Shown here: piece after piece, positions 37,001 to 47,087 of the stretch
How positions within the stretch are numbered: position 1 is the first letter of the stretch
Layout: every line of letters starts with the position of its first letter
NCBI RefSeq assembly: GCF_032854445.1
Contig: NC_088304.1
Location: 13,651,704 to 13,715,703 of the forward strand
DNA from: Liolophura sinensis
Taxonomy: Eukaryota; Mollusca; Polyplacophora; Chitonida; Chitonidae
Reading direction: 5' to 3'
Length of the DNA stretch: 64,000 nucleotides
Position numbers and translations under genes: made by a program
The notes under the pieces: generated by a model
Told to the model about the DNA's origin: nothing
The model's input: the letters and a program-made list of their open reading frames with translations, nothing else
The model's database searches: none

Positions 37001-38145
37001 TTGTGTAAGTTAACATAACACTCATGCAATGTCTGCAGTGGAGATACAGGTTCAATCCCAGCCTTGGGCAGGGTATTTCTACATTCTCTCGGTCTCATTG
37101 TGGTGAGAATCTTGGTGACAATAAAAGTTGATGAAGCCTGTGGGAACATTTGTTGAGAACAGATTGTTTTACACCAACATTGTATGAAATTTTGTCACAT
37201 GAGGGAAAGTGTGTCAGCGAGGTTGGTGATATTCAGGCGTTACTCAAGTTTGCTGAGTTCCACCTGTGAATCTGGTCATCATCGTATTAACTTGGTGAAA
37301 AATTCTTAAGGAGGCATTGTAAAGTTCAAATAAATAAATAAATAAACAATATCTGCTGGAAGAAAATATCACTATGTTGATTTTGAAAAAAAAAAAGCAA
37401 ATAAATGAATAAATCAGTGTTTGTATTTAACTATTGTTGTTTTTCTTTCAGTCTTTTGTCACTTCAGTCCAATCTGCTCAACCTGCCAGTAAGTACCTTT
37501 GCACTCATCAGACTCATTTAGTTGAGTTCTATGAAAGGAAAGTAAAGTTTTGTACATTACTAGGAATGATAGATTGTACTCGCCTACGTTTACATTTACC
37601 TTCTTTACGAAAACATAACCATCAGTTGCAGTAGTTCTGGTATGGAAACCTTTATTTATAAAATCAAGGCAAGGTTTGTATGACATTATATACTGTTAGC
37701 AACTTGATTTCTGTTAATATCTTTATAGTGCCATGGGTTTCCACATCTACTTGAAAATCAGTCATGTTTGACCTACATCTAATAATTGGGAAAAGCCGCC
37801 TGAATCTGGGGATTTGAAGATTAAAAATTGGCTCTAAATGATGTCCTGAAAAAGTGTTACTTGCTGAAACAGTCATTCAGAATAAGTTCTTGCTTGTCTA
37901 TTGGAGATTATTGTCCTCTGTTGTTGACCATGTTTGGTTTTCAACAATAGCATTTTCTTTTCCTTTTAAGTTATCTTACAATGAAAACTGACTGCTGTTA
38001 CCAAATAGGGACAAAACAGAAATTTTCATATTTCTTTTGTGAGTAAATGTAATATGCTCTTTTAATTACTTTCAGAACAACATTTAGATTTTTGGGGCCC
38101 CCAAAATCACTGAAAAAGAAAGGGAAGCGATCAGCTGTCTCCTAG
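28084..38145 (+). CDS. GTF2H3: TFIIH core subunit 3 (p34), twelve coding exons
   Basis: p34 (yeast Tfb4) is a structural subunit of TFIIH core, acting with p44 in transcription initiation and nucleotide excision repair (family knowledge). Coding exons: 28084-28093, 30286-30368, 31278-31384, 31846-32000, 32510-32572, 33393-33451, 34079-34153, 34787-34840, 35543-35611, 36832-36967, 37452-37488, 38076-38145. They join to exactly 918 nt, 305 aa (human 308 from memory). The von Willebrand A-like fold begins at residue 11 with [50 protein letters not shown] and [17 protein letters not shown] follow in family order. The C-terminal zinc ribbon has Cys265-x2-Cys268 and Cys279-x2-Cys282, with further Cys at 252, 254 and 273, and the tail is basic (SLKKKGKR). 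Exon 1 codes only MSS plus one base; it was chosen because its donor and phase give MSSDD before the conserved core. Donors of exons 5 (GTATCC) and 6 (GTCTGT) are non-consensus. SINEs lie in introns 4, 5, 6, 7 and 9. Confidence 0.97.
28094..30285 (+). other. GTF2H3 intron 1, 2.2 kb, no feature recognised
   Basis: Separates the 10-nt first coding exon from exon 2. AT-rich with short open frames on both strands that match nothing I recognise. No SINE or tandem array was seen. Confidence 0.7.
32050..32219 (+). repeat. SINE family A, 5'-truncated, GTF2H3 intron 4
   Basis: Exact 14-bp duplication ATAGAATAGAGAAT at 32036-32049 and 32220-32233. It starts at the box B-proximal AAGTCCAGCTCATGCTGG, so the tRNA head is missing, and runs to the AATAAATCAA tail. 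Confidence 0.94.
33199..33306 (-). repeat. SINE family A fragment, GTF2H3 intron 5
   Basis: The last roughly 100 bp of the family, flanked by an exact 11-bp duplication TGTTTAAATAA (33188-33198 and 33307-33317). 5' truncated. Confidence 0.88.
33704..34032 (+). repeat. SINE family B, 5'-truncated, GTF2H3 intron 6
   Basis: Exact 10-bp duplication CAAAATATTT at 33694-33703 and 34033-34042. Runs from the anticodon-like CCGCTTCGGGA part of the tRNA head to the (CACT)n tail. It ends only about 45 bp before exon 7. Confidence 0.9.
34405..34767 (+). repeat. SINE family B, full length, GTF2H3 intron 7
   Basis: Exact 10-bp duplication CCATTTTATC at 34395-34404 and 34768-34777. The tRNA-like head contains TAGCACAGTTGGTAGAGCG (box A) and a GGGTCAATCCTGG box B. 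The 3' end is GACGTTAAACCCC and a (CACT)n tail. It ends 19 bp before exon 8, so its right end adjoins the splice acceptor region. Confidence 0.93.
35286..35535. repeat. 40-bp tandem repeat, six copies, GTF2H3 intron 8
   Basis: GATTTGCTTATGAACTCT recurs at 35306, 35346, 35386, 35426, 35466 and 35506 with TGTATATTGTTATCTTCT between. The array ends about 10 bp before exon 9, so its last unit abuts the acceptor. Confidence 0.95.
35899..36168 (+). repeat. SINE family A, intact young copy, GTF2H3 intron 9
   Basis: Exact 11-bp duplication TCATGCTGGTC at 35888-35898 and 36169-36179. Full-length head, body and an A-rich tail. Very similar to the copy at 19210, so recently active. Fragments of the SINE-like element of 4897-5275 lie on both sides (about 35790-35880 and 36190-36480). 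Confidence 0.95.
36485..36605 (+). repeat. Dispersed repeat E, copy 2, GTF2H3 intron 9
   Basis: GAATGACCTAAAATTTTTAG start, GTGGTGAAATTTACAGTCTT core and CTTCCTACCTACCAAACCAG end. Diverged relative of the copies at 627, 53448 and 63302. Confidence 0.6.
37030..37345 (+). repeat. SINE family C-like copy, GTF2H3 intron 10
   Basis: tRNA-like box B (AGGTTCAATCCCAG near 37049), a diverged body, CGTATTAACTTGGTGAAAAA and an AATAAATAAATAAATAAAC tail. Boundaries are approximate. Confidence 0.55.
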
Positions 38146-38274
38146 CAGAAGCCTTGGTTATGGTTGAGGATTCTTTTCGATGTCTCTGCCTGGAGAATGA
38201 GATCTTGAGCTTGTGTGGTAAGAAGCTGCCATTCTGGACAGGCCAGAATGAAGGGAGGAAGATGAGTTCATAAA

Positions 38275-39125
38275 TATTCAAAACTTTTTACCTAAAGAAG
38301 TTTTCATCCAAAGGCAGTGTAGGAAATCCAAAAGTACTGCCATTAACATGTTGAGAAACAAGTAACAGGTTCTCAAATGTTCAAAACTTTCAACCTAAAG
38401 GAGTCTTCACCCAGAGGCAGTGTAGGAAATCTGAAAGTACTGCCATTTACCATGTTGAGAAACAAGTGACAATTTCTCAAATGTTCCAAACTTTCTACCT
38501 AAAGGAGTCTTCACCCAAAGGCAGTGTAGGAACATCTGAAAGTACTGCCATTTACCATGTTGAGAAACAAGTGACAGTTTCTCAAATGTTCCAAACTTTC
38601 TACCTAAAGGAGTCTTCACCCAAAGGCAGTGTAGGAACATCCGAAAGTACTGCCATTTACCATGTTGAGAAACAAGTAACAGGTTCTCAAATGTTCCAAA
38701 CTTTCTACCTAAAGAAGTCTTAACCAAAAGGCAGTGTAGGAAATCCGGCGGTACTGCCATTTACCATGTTGAGAAACAAGTAACAGGTTCTCAAATGTTC
38801 CAAACTTTCTACCTAAAGGAGTCTTCACCCAAAGACAGTGTAGGAGCATCCGAAAGTACTGCCATTTACCATGTTGAGAAACAAGTGACAGTTTCTCAAA
38901 TGTTCCAAACTTTCAACCTAAAGGAGTCTTCACCCAAAGGCAGTGTAGGAACATCCAGAAGTACTGCCATTTACCATGTTGAGAAACAAGTAAGAGGTTC
39001 CCAAATGTTCCAATCTTTCTACCTAAAGGAGTCTTCACCCAAAGGCAGTGTAGGAACATCCCAAAGTACTGCCATTTACCATGTTGAGAAACAAGTAAGA
39101 GGTTCTCAAATGCTCAAGGCTTACT
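38275..39125. repeat. 105-bp tandem repeat, eight copies, just 3' of GTF2H3
   Basis: GTTGAGAAACAAG recurs at 38350, 38454, 38559, 38664, 38768, 38873, 38978 and 39083. The unit is 105 bp (35 codons), with two 104-bp steps. Because the length is a multiple of 3, open frames of 85-117 codons run through it on both strands; they are by-products of the repeat. It starts about 130 bp after the GTF2H3 stop. Confidence 0.95.
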
Positions 39126-39289
39126 ACAAAACCTTTCTTTAGCATGGGGAGAAACAGTGAAAGCATTGCTAGTACGGAATATGAAAATTATTACACAAGA
39201 CTACAACATTTAAAAACTGATAGGCAAAATGACAAGAATCTGTATCATTTTTATAAGTGTAGCATTTCCAGCCAGTAGCATGCCTTTTA

Positions 39290-39550
39290 TTCGCCTTTAG
39301 TGCCACCTTGGAGTAGGATTGGACTGGTTTTAGAAAGTTAGAGTTGGTTGTTTTATACCTGTTTGTACAGAACAAGTCCGCCTGAAACTGTGTGCTGGAA
39401 ATCTGGTAGTGAGACATTGCCTGTGAGGCCTGTCTGTATGCACCCAAGGAACAGAGTGTAGTACTGGACTGGTTTGAGGAACTTAAACTTGGTTGTTTAT
39501 ATCTCTTAGTACAGAACATGTCAGATTGAAATCTGTTAGCCTGCCGGTGG
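39290..39550. repeat. About 145-bp direct repeat, two diverged copies
   Basis: GGACTGGTTT, a TTGGTTGTTT segment and GTACAGAACA recur in order in two blocks offset by 145 bp (39321 and 39466). Confidence 0.7.
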
Positions 39551-39728
39551 GTTGCCTGTAATCTACCTATGGAATGATTGCATAGACGTTCACAGAATGT
39601 TACAATGGGCTGGTCACCTTATTCGTACACCACTGCCGTAACTCTCCAATCTCCGCTAATAAAGGATAAATGAAATGGTAGTCGAAAAGCTAAAGTTGGT
39701 GTGTTCAAAGATTTAAACCAAATGTGTA

Positions 39729-39901
39729 CACCTCTCGGGTTGTAAGTAGGACGGTCTTTCGGCAACATGTGGCAACGACGGTCAATGGTTTCCCCCATGC
39801 TCTTCCAGGTTTCTACCCCACCATAACGCTGGCCGCCATCATATAAGTGAAATATTCTAGAGTATGATGTAAAAGTTCAAACACCAATCAAATAAATAAA
39901 T
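39729..39901 (+). repeat. SINE family A, 5'-truncated
   Basis: Body from GGGTTGTAAGTAGGACGGTC to the CAAATAAATAAA tail, with CAAATGT on both flanks (39719-39725 and 39902-39908). Confidence 0.78.
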
Positions 39902-40654
39902 CAAATGTCTTCTGACAGCAAATCCTAGCCTGGCTCTAATGGTTGTCTGTCATCAGCAAAAGTTAGAGTACGAATAGTTATGCATTTGACATTCAGTGGT
40001 TCAACAATTATGTATGTGTTTCCGAAAACATTAGTGAAGGATTTTTGTATTTTAAATCTTACATTGATCACCGCGACTTGCTGTTATACCGCGTTCCCAG
40101 TATATGCTAGACTTAGACACTCCTGCGCCCGTTACAAGGGCACGTGAATTGTCCATCTGATTTTGGATTTGTCAACAACAGACGGCAGAGCTGTACATTT
40201 TATACGGTGTTGGTTTGGATAATCATGTCAACCGTGACTAATTATAAGTGAAAGAACAAAATGTACATGTGTTAAAAATGACCTGTGTTGACTGACCAGA
40301 ATAAATAGAAAAAGGAAATGTGTGATGTTTTGGTTTTCACACCTGGGCATGAAGAGAGTAAAATCTGTCAAATGACCCTGCATTGAAAATACATGCATAT
40401 ACATGTAAAGACAGGCTTTCTCTGGATATAACTCCTTAGTGATATGTGTATCAGGTCAGGCAAAATATGATCGGTTGAAAGGGATTATTTGATTGGGGAG
40501 TGGAGGGGGAGGGGGTGAAAAAGAAAAAAAATTTTAAATCCCAATAAAAACGTTTTGGTGAGCCTCAGGTTACACCCAATGAAAATATTTTTAACAATGG
40601 TCCTACTTGCACCAGTGATGTGTGTATCACCTGAAAATAGGGAAGGGTGATTGA

Positions 40655-41040
40655 TCACTGAACTGGCAGTGGGAAATGGATCAGTGGTCAGACTCCAACC
40701 ACAATGCATGCAAGATACCAGTTCAAACCCAGCTCGTTGTTCTAAGGGCTTGTTTTACAGCAAGCATTCAATGTAGCAGGTGGGGCCATGAACGCAGTGT
40801 TATGTTCCTGAAGACCGGTCACCCTCCAGTAATTTGTCTTGCAAGTCTGTAGGTCACATGAAAAGTTGGTCAGTAATTTGCCAAAGGTTAAAGGTTTACC
40901 CAAAGGCACCCCGGTTTCCTTCACACATAAGACCATATGCCGTACACCTCGCATTCCACCCACTACACTCCCTTTTACATCACTACCACCACAAGACAAG
41001 CTTGACCTCCTGAGCTTACGTGACCCACATAAGTTTGTTT
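40655..41040 (+). repeat. SINE family C, near full length
   Basis: tRNA-like head (GATCAGTGGTCAGACTCC, then CCAGTTCAAACCCAG as box B near 40717), then a body with GGTCAGTAATTTGCCAAAGG and CACCCCGGTTTCCTTCAC. The same body occurs in degraded form near 14464-14560, 48550-48690 and 50185-50260. Confidence 0.6.
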
Positions 41041-41500
41041 AGGCTTAGCCTCATCACTTGTCTCCTCCCACGGAACTATTTAATCAGCATTCTTCAATAA
41101 AATTGTTTCAGGTGGTGGTTAAAATCATGTGCATAAGAGAATGCATGTGTGTAAAGTAGTTTTAGGAGCAAAGGTTGAGTTTGGGTTTCTTGTGTTTTCT
41201 GGTATGGCTACCTGTCTTCATCACTGTGACCCCAATGACCTCAACGTTGTTCAAGATTTCTGTACAAAATTTGCTAGTGGTGGCAGCGATATAAAGCCAA
41301 TGTAGAGAAAGTGGTGCCTGCACTGGGAGGAGTATGCCATAAGACACACTACCATCACAGAAATGAAAAATTAATGAGAGTATCATTTAAACAATAATCA
41401 AATATATAATTCGATGGTGTTCAGCATTACACTGTGCCATTAGTCTGGCAAACTTTTGTCTCAAAAACGAAACTTAAGTGTTGGGATTAGAACTGTATAC

Positions 41501-41728
41501 ATCAGGAGTAAAACAGAAGATAGAAGATGTCTTCTTTGGCCACATAGGCTAATCTGTGACTTAAATTTTCATCACATCAGGAGTAAAACATAGAAGAAAG
41601 AGGATGTCTTCTTTGGCCACAGAGACTAACCTGTGACGTAAATTTTCATCACATCAGGAGTAAAACTTAGAAGAAAGAGGATGTCTTCTTTGGCCACATA
41701 GACTAATCTGTGACTTAAAATTTCATCC
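41501..41728. repeat. About 76-bp tandem repeat, three copies
   Basis: ATCAGGAGTAAAAC starts copies at 41501, 41576 and 41653. Each copy contains GATGTCTTCTTTGGCCACA and CTGTGACTTAAATTTTCATC or a close variant. Confidence 0.9.
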
Positions 41729-41792
41729 ATGACTATAAACTGGCATATTTTGCCTGATTTCTGTTGATTATAGGTGTTTTGAGGTTTGCTTT

Positions 41793-41989
41793 TATTTATT
41801 TATTCATTTATTTGATTGGTGATTTACGCTGTATTCAAAAATATTTTACTTGTATGACAGCAGCCAGCAATGTGATCAGTGGAAGCCGGGCAGAGCCCGG
41901 GGGAAACCCACAACCATTCGCAGGTTGCAGGCAGACCTTCCGGTCGGAGAGGAAGCCAGCATGAAGTGGACATGAACTCCAGCAACTGA
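41793..41989 (-). repeat. SINE family A, partial
   Basis: Exact 9-bp duplication GTTTGCTTT at 41784-41792 and 41990-41998. Tail and body are present; it ends near the box B region. Confidence 0.85.
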
Positions 41990-42978
41990 AGTTTGCTTTG
42001 AAAACAGAACAATATCCTTTAGCATTAAAATGTTACATATTTTCTTGATGCAACACTCTTCTTGTAAACTTTAACTGGATAAAAACCATGGCCACTACTT
42101 GGCGAGAGTCCGCCCATCTTTTACAAGACAAATTTACCCATCTTATAATTCAATTTGTGACCACTCCTCTGATCACAGATTTTCAGTTCTGCTTAAAATA
42201 CATGCATTTTAAGAAGAATAAACTAGATTAAAATTGGCATTAGAACTTTTCAGACATTTTTGTTTAAAATGTGAAAAACAAAGAACTACTGATTTCATCA
42301 AAACAGTCGATTGCTTACGTAACTTGGAGAAGGGTAAGGTGTTTCCTGACTTTCTTGAGAAACATCAGACGTTTTACTGATCATCATTTTTCATGCCTGA
42401 GGCAAACCAAAACGCAAGAGGATTCCATGTTAGCTCATTCAGCTTAAACCTTGGCTCTGACCTCAGTAATCCACCCTTAATCAAAGAGGTCATGCTATAA
42501 TGAAGCCTCCACATGACTGGCTGTGGGTTCACATCAGGACGTTTGTCAGATACCCGGGAAAAGGGCAGGGGTTTCTCCCCACTTTGACCGGTGTTCTTCG
42601 TCTGTATCTGACGCTGCTGTTGGGTAAGTGGACTATTCATGCCCAGAGTTAAACGCTAATCAAACAATTATAAAATCCTTTAGTATGTTTTTCCTTTAAA
42701 GTTTCCAAACAAGTTGTGTTTCTGACATGATACTATTTTAATGCAAATGTTTTCACACTATTCAAGGTTTCACTGCACCAAATACTCTACTAGAAATGAA
42801 ATATAGCTCAGTTCAGAGATCTTCCACAAAAGTGGACTTTTAATATATATACATATAATCATCACATTTATTTGACAAATACGAACAATAAACAACAGAC
42901 ATGATTGTTATTTTGTACTCTTACAATTCAAATATCATCTGAGAAATGTGGTCATGATTTCATTAGAATACACAATGT

Positions 42979-43118
42979 ATTTATTTATTTATTTATTTAT
43001 TTATTTGATTGGTGTTTTATGCCGTACTCAAGAATATTTCACTTATACGACAGCGACCAGTATTATGGTGGGTGGAAACCAGGCAGAGCCCGGCGGAAAC
43101 CCACAACCATGACCAAAT
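42979..43118 (-). repeat. SINE family A, 5'-truncated
   Basis: Long (TTTA)n tail complement, conserved 3' body to GGAAACCCACAACCATGACC. Same orientation as the copy starting at 43134. Confidence 0.8.
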
Positions 43119-43133
43119 CACAGAAAAGTTTTA

Positions 43134-43276
43134 TTCATTTATTTATTTTATTGGTGTTTTAGGCCATACTCATGATTATTTCACTTATACAATGGCGGCC
43201 GCATTATGGTGGGGGGAACCTAGGGGGAAACCCACGACCATCCGCAGGTTGCTGCAGACCTTCCCAAATACAGCCG
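43134..43276 (-). repeat. SINE family A, 5'-truncated
   Basis: Exact 13-bp duplication CAGAAAAGTTTTA at 43121-43133 and 43277-43289. Contains the tail and 3' body, ending in the CTTCCCAAATACAGCCG segment. Confidence 0.92.
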
Positions 43277-43814
43277 CAGAAAAGTTTTAAGGTTTTGACA
43301 AGTGCCTATAATACAACGGAAAGACACATTAACACATGGATAATCATCTCATACAAAATGTAAAAAAAAGTTTAAAAAAGCATACCATTTACCAAAACAG
43401 AAATGATATTGATAAATATATGCATGTAAATCTCATGCCTTGAAACAAAAATATGAAAATATTTCAGATAAACTTTGAAACTACATGTACATTACTCTGC
43501 TTAAAACCAACATGTTTGGTTTATTTACTGGCTCTTATTGAATCTACTAAAAATCAGGCAAATTAAATGCATGCATGCTTCATTGATTCAAATGAAGTTA
43601 TTGACAAACCAAACAAAGTAATATGTGGGAGTGGGACAAAGTTTTGATAATTGTTTTCAACTGTCAGATCCATGGAGTGATGTTCAATCCCAGCCCTTGG
43701 ACAGGGAATTATTTTGGACGTTCCACTGTCCCTCACGGCTTGACTGATAAAAACTACAGTTATCTTTGTGAAACATGAATACATTTTTTTCATGAAACAG
43801 TGTACAGGGAGTAG

Positions 43815-45803
43815 TTAAGATATAGCAGACCCCGCATTGATGATGTATGTGGCTATACAAACCAGGCAAACATCCTTCAGCACAAAAAACAGGATGATAG
43901 CCAGAATATACAGAGCCAATGCAGGACAGGATGGAAGCATAGTAGGCCAGAGTTACCGCCAAACCAGAAGAGCTGCAAGCTGGAAAACAAGGGGGATAAC
44001 CAGAAGATTACGATGACCCATCCCATTTCTGAAGTCTAATTATAAAAATGCAGTTATGGAATAAACATAATCTACAATGAATGTTACATAGGCTCATTGA
44101 TCTGGACCCAAATATGAGTAGTAAAACACTGGTTTTAACATCACTATTTCATTCATATAGCGCAAAACAATGTGTCTCACAGTGAAACATTTAGATCTAA
44201 TTTTAGTGCTTGCTCAATGCAATGCAATGCTGAGGACACCAGGAGAATCGGGGGTGCGTGCTCTACGCTATGACATCTTTAATTCTGGGTTAAGCATATA
44301 ACAGGCAGATAAGCTTAGTTGATCATAAACTCTGATTTCTTCAATTTTTCTGGCTAATGAAGAAGGTTGGAATTTTAAAGAACCTAACCCTTTAACAGAA
44401 ATAAAGAAAAATCTATCCAAATCCCAATATCAAAAGCTTTAAATTAGGCCTAGTTTGGACGACCTGTCGGCTAAGGTCCATTGGACATGTTGTCAATAGT
44501 TTTCAATTTTCCGGAGAGTTACAAAAATTGTCAATTTCTTAAAGTCTCTGGCATGCCCTAACTAGGGTTTACAAAAAAAAAAAAAGACACTTTGACTTTT
44601 CGTCCTTTTTTAGTGTGGCCACAAAGTAGCAGATCTATTTTTTGGGTTTTGTATTTTGCTAGACTGTGTCAAAACACGTACCCAATATAATCTGTAGAGA
44701 GTAGAAAACAATTCCTAGCAGACAGTTTGGCATGTTCAGGAAATGTTCCTTTCCCACCAGTAACCCTACCACTCCAAATCCTTTACCATACCTAAAACAG
44801 AAAAACAAAGTGTATCATATTTCAGATCCTGGAAAACAAAATAAATATTGACACTGAAAATACATAGAGTTTGATCAAAAATAATTTCTTTTCAAAGTTC
44901 TGACAGATCATGGTGTTTGATAGCGTTGCTTGGGATGTTGTACCTGTAGATAATTTAAAAGGTATTTTAAGCTTATAATACAGGAAGTATATTAAGTGAG
45001 TGAGTGAGTGAGTGCTTGGGGTTTAATGTCATACTTAAAAATTTTTCAGTCATATAACGACAAAAAAAATCCTTAGAGTACATGTAATTGCAGGATGGAT
45101 TTCCATTGCTCTTTTATCTAGTGCTGCTTCACTGAGACGCCTTACCAAAGGCAAGTAAGCCACCCTGCCCAAGCCATTATACCAATACAGGCCAACCAGT
45201 GGTTGCACTATCCCCTATCCCCCTTGCTGAATGCCAAGGTCTTAGGCGTGACTAGTCCCAGAATTGACCCAGGATTTACCGCTCCCAAAGCAGATGCTCT
45301 ACCAACTGTGCTATCAGGGCCGGTCTGTGATTTTTGAATTTTAACTGTTTTTTATTTGTCTGGTTTAAAAGGCCTATTTCCTGTTTGTTCCGATTTTGGA
45401 TGTTATCATTCTCATGTTGAAAAGCAACTATTTCCTGTGTTGGAGTGGGGATATTCGAGAGTGTCTGAATTTCTCGAGTGTCTGAAATTCTAGTAGAATT
45501 ACAGTATAACATGTTCTCACCAGGACGTGTTGGATATACTGCAAATGCGGCATTAAACATGAATTATTCATTTATTCAATCATTCCCCATCAGTGACCAC
45601 AGAATCACCTACTCGGAGCACAGCACCCTTGTGCAGCTCATCTTGTCATTGATGTCACAGTAAGCCTTGTATTTGGGGTTTTTGGCCTGCTTCAGCTCGA
45701 TGTTGAGGGCATAAGCCGACACCACGATGCCCATGATACAGGCAACCAGCTTGTCAGCAAAGTTAGAGAACATTAGGTAGCCCAGTGTGGCCATGTCCAT
45801 CAT
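43815..45803 (-). CDS. Vitamin K epoxide reductase family gene, copy 1, with an apparent frameshift
   Basis: VKOR enzymes are four-helix ER-membrane proteins that recycle vitamin K epoxide for gamma-glutamyl carboxylation (family knowledge). Exons in transcript order: 45613-45803, 44682-44791, 43815-43979, all GT-AG, with phases 2 and 1 as in copy 2. Exon 1 gives a first hydrophobic helix and the loop pair Cys49 and Cys57 ([10 protein letters not shown]). Exon 2 gives [14 protein letters not shown], then NMPNCLLG. Exon 3 gives a second helix ending ILSCIGSVY, where the frame breaks. One extra base at about 43905-43906 shifts the frame. Past it, the +1 frame reads [20 protein letters not shown] with the CXXC active site and stops at 43815. 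Without the extra base the protein would be 154 aa. Odd residues are Leu61 (human Phe55) and Glu64 at the exon junction, where copy 2 has Arg. It is either a recent pseudogene or a base error in the assembly. Two Met codons open the frame; the first is used here. Confidence 0.85.
43905..43906 (-). other. Frameshifting extra base in VKOR copy 1
   Basis: On the minus strand the family segment SVY-L-A-I is coded TCT GTA TAT, then one surplus T, then CTG GCT ATC. Total coding length is 466 nt, one more than a multiple of 3. As it stands, the frame runs on into a non-homologous tail and loses the CXXC motif. Confidence 0.8.
44995..45327 (-). repeat. SINE family B, near full length, VKOR copy 1 intron 1
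   Basis: (AGTG)n and GCTTGGGGTTTAATGTC at the left, tRNA-like head complement (CTACCAACTGTGCTATCAGG) at the right. Inserted between exons 1 and 2. Confidence 0.85.
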
Positions 45804-45947
45804 CTTGATTGATCGAGAGAGATTCTGTCTCCTGGACTGTCAGCTATAGAGATTACCTGAAAGTAATAACTAGTACTCATCAGATATAAAATAATATAAT
45901 CTAAATTTCATATGCATGCCTGCTTTCACCAAATCAGTGATGATTCT

Positions 45948-45952
<5 letters not shown>

Positions 45953-45997
<45 letters not shown>
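45953..45997. repeat. (TA)n microsatellite
   Basis: About 45 bp of perfect alternating TA, directly left of the hairpin element at 46001. Confidence 0.97.
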
Positions 45998-46000
<3 letters not shown>

Positions 46001-46001
<1 letters not shown>

Positions 46002-46117
46002 AGTCCATCTAGACGGACTCAGTGTGATATTTTAAACTTCTGACATTCATTGCAACTCTCTTGCATCAAATGTCAGAATTTTGCAATAGCACACTTTGTC
46101 CGTCTACTTCGACTAGT
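46001..46117. mobile_element. Foldback hairpin element
   Basis: The left arm GGACTCAGTGTGATATTTT, then TTCTGACATTCATTGCAA, pairs imperfectly with TTGCATCAAATGTCAGAA, then GCAATAGCACACTTTGTCC, around a 5-base CTCTC loop. The outer parts AGTCCATCTAGACGGACT and TGTCCGTCTACTTCGACT relate to the palindrome at 11169-11186. Likely a non-autonomous foldback transposon; a microRNA-like hairpin is a weaker option. Confidence 0.6.
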
Positions 46118-47087
46118 ATGCTAAATGTTCATATATCTGAACGTATCTACCTAAAATAAAATCTGTAAACTGTGATTAGATTAATTACTTCATGCTTAAT
46201 TGTAATGTTCAACCGCTTGGTGAGCCAACAAGTACATGTAGAGGCAAGATTTTATTTCAAATTAAAAGAAAAGTAGGCTACATGATTAACAAATACCCGT
46301 AACGTTATTACAGATCAGATTTTTTTTGGTAAATTCAGTATTTAAAGCGCAAACTGATATACCAGTTGAATAACACAGAAGCAGTATTATATTAGATTAT
46401 CGCCATAGATGGTAATCCCAGAGGTACTGGCTGATTTTTTAATTCATGCTCAAATGTCAAATGTTAGTTGACATATGTTACCAGATGCATGTACAAGTTG
46501 AAGTTCGCCACGTGCGAGTAGCTGTCAAATCGGACTACTATCAACTGAAGTTTACTCGCCTTCACGTTCCAAAGATTTCTTTGTCAGGGGACGTAAGTCA
46601 TGATAGAACTTTTTATCGGATGTCGTATATCACCAGAAGAGAACTTCGTTGCAATTAGATTTTGAGAAACCGTATGTAGCTGTACCGCAATAACATAGGG
46701 CGTATCAGCGTGTTGTGTTTGCTAAATGCTAATTTCATGGTGCAACGTGCCAACATCAGTTTGAAAATCACTGACCCATGTCATTTATATAAACAGTGGA
46801 CTTGTACTCATGAATTTGTCCCCTCGAGGCTTATATGCGTACATGAAGATTCGGAAAAAAAGTGACTGCCTTCCGCACATGGACTTTATTATTTATAGGT
46901 CAACTTCTTAATAAATGTTAGACCTATATCGATTGATGTTCCATCCACTGTCCAAAATTCCATATACATTGCTTTGAAAATTCCCCCACCCCTTCCTGTA
47001 TATCTGTACAGTCCGCCTGTACGGCGTGGAGTGCCCACTATGTATGTCTGCTGACCGAGATAAAATATCGAGGCCCACATGTATCAT

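Larger units (their letters stand above)
38146..43814. other. Intergenic between GTF2H3 and VKOR copy 1; no coding exon found
   Basis: Contains the 105-bp and about 145-bp tandem arrays, family A SINEs (39729-39901, 41793-41989, 42979-43118, 43134-43276), family C SINE-like pieces (about 40655-41040 and 42480-42665) and a three-copy repeat at 41501-41728. The first plus-strand AATAAA after GTF2H3 is at 39658-39663, so the GTF2H3 3' UTR may include the 105-bp array. AATAAA on the minus strand at 43520-43525 could end VKOR copy 1. Confidence 0.65.

Noticed and set aside
38407-39142. Repetitive open frames of 85-117 codons on both strands
   Set aside because: Products of the 105-bp tandem array, open on both strands at once, as expected of repeat structure rather than a gene.
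43684-43962. 92-codon open frame covering VKOR copy 1 exon 3
   Set aside because: Its first part is the real exon 3 frame, but after about 43905 it follows the frameshift into non-homologous sequence. It is described as part of the broken VKOR gene instead.
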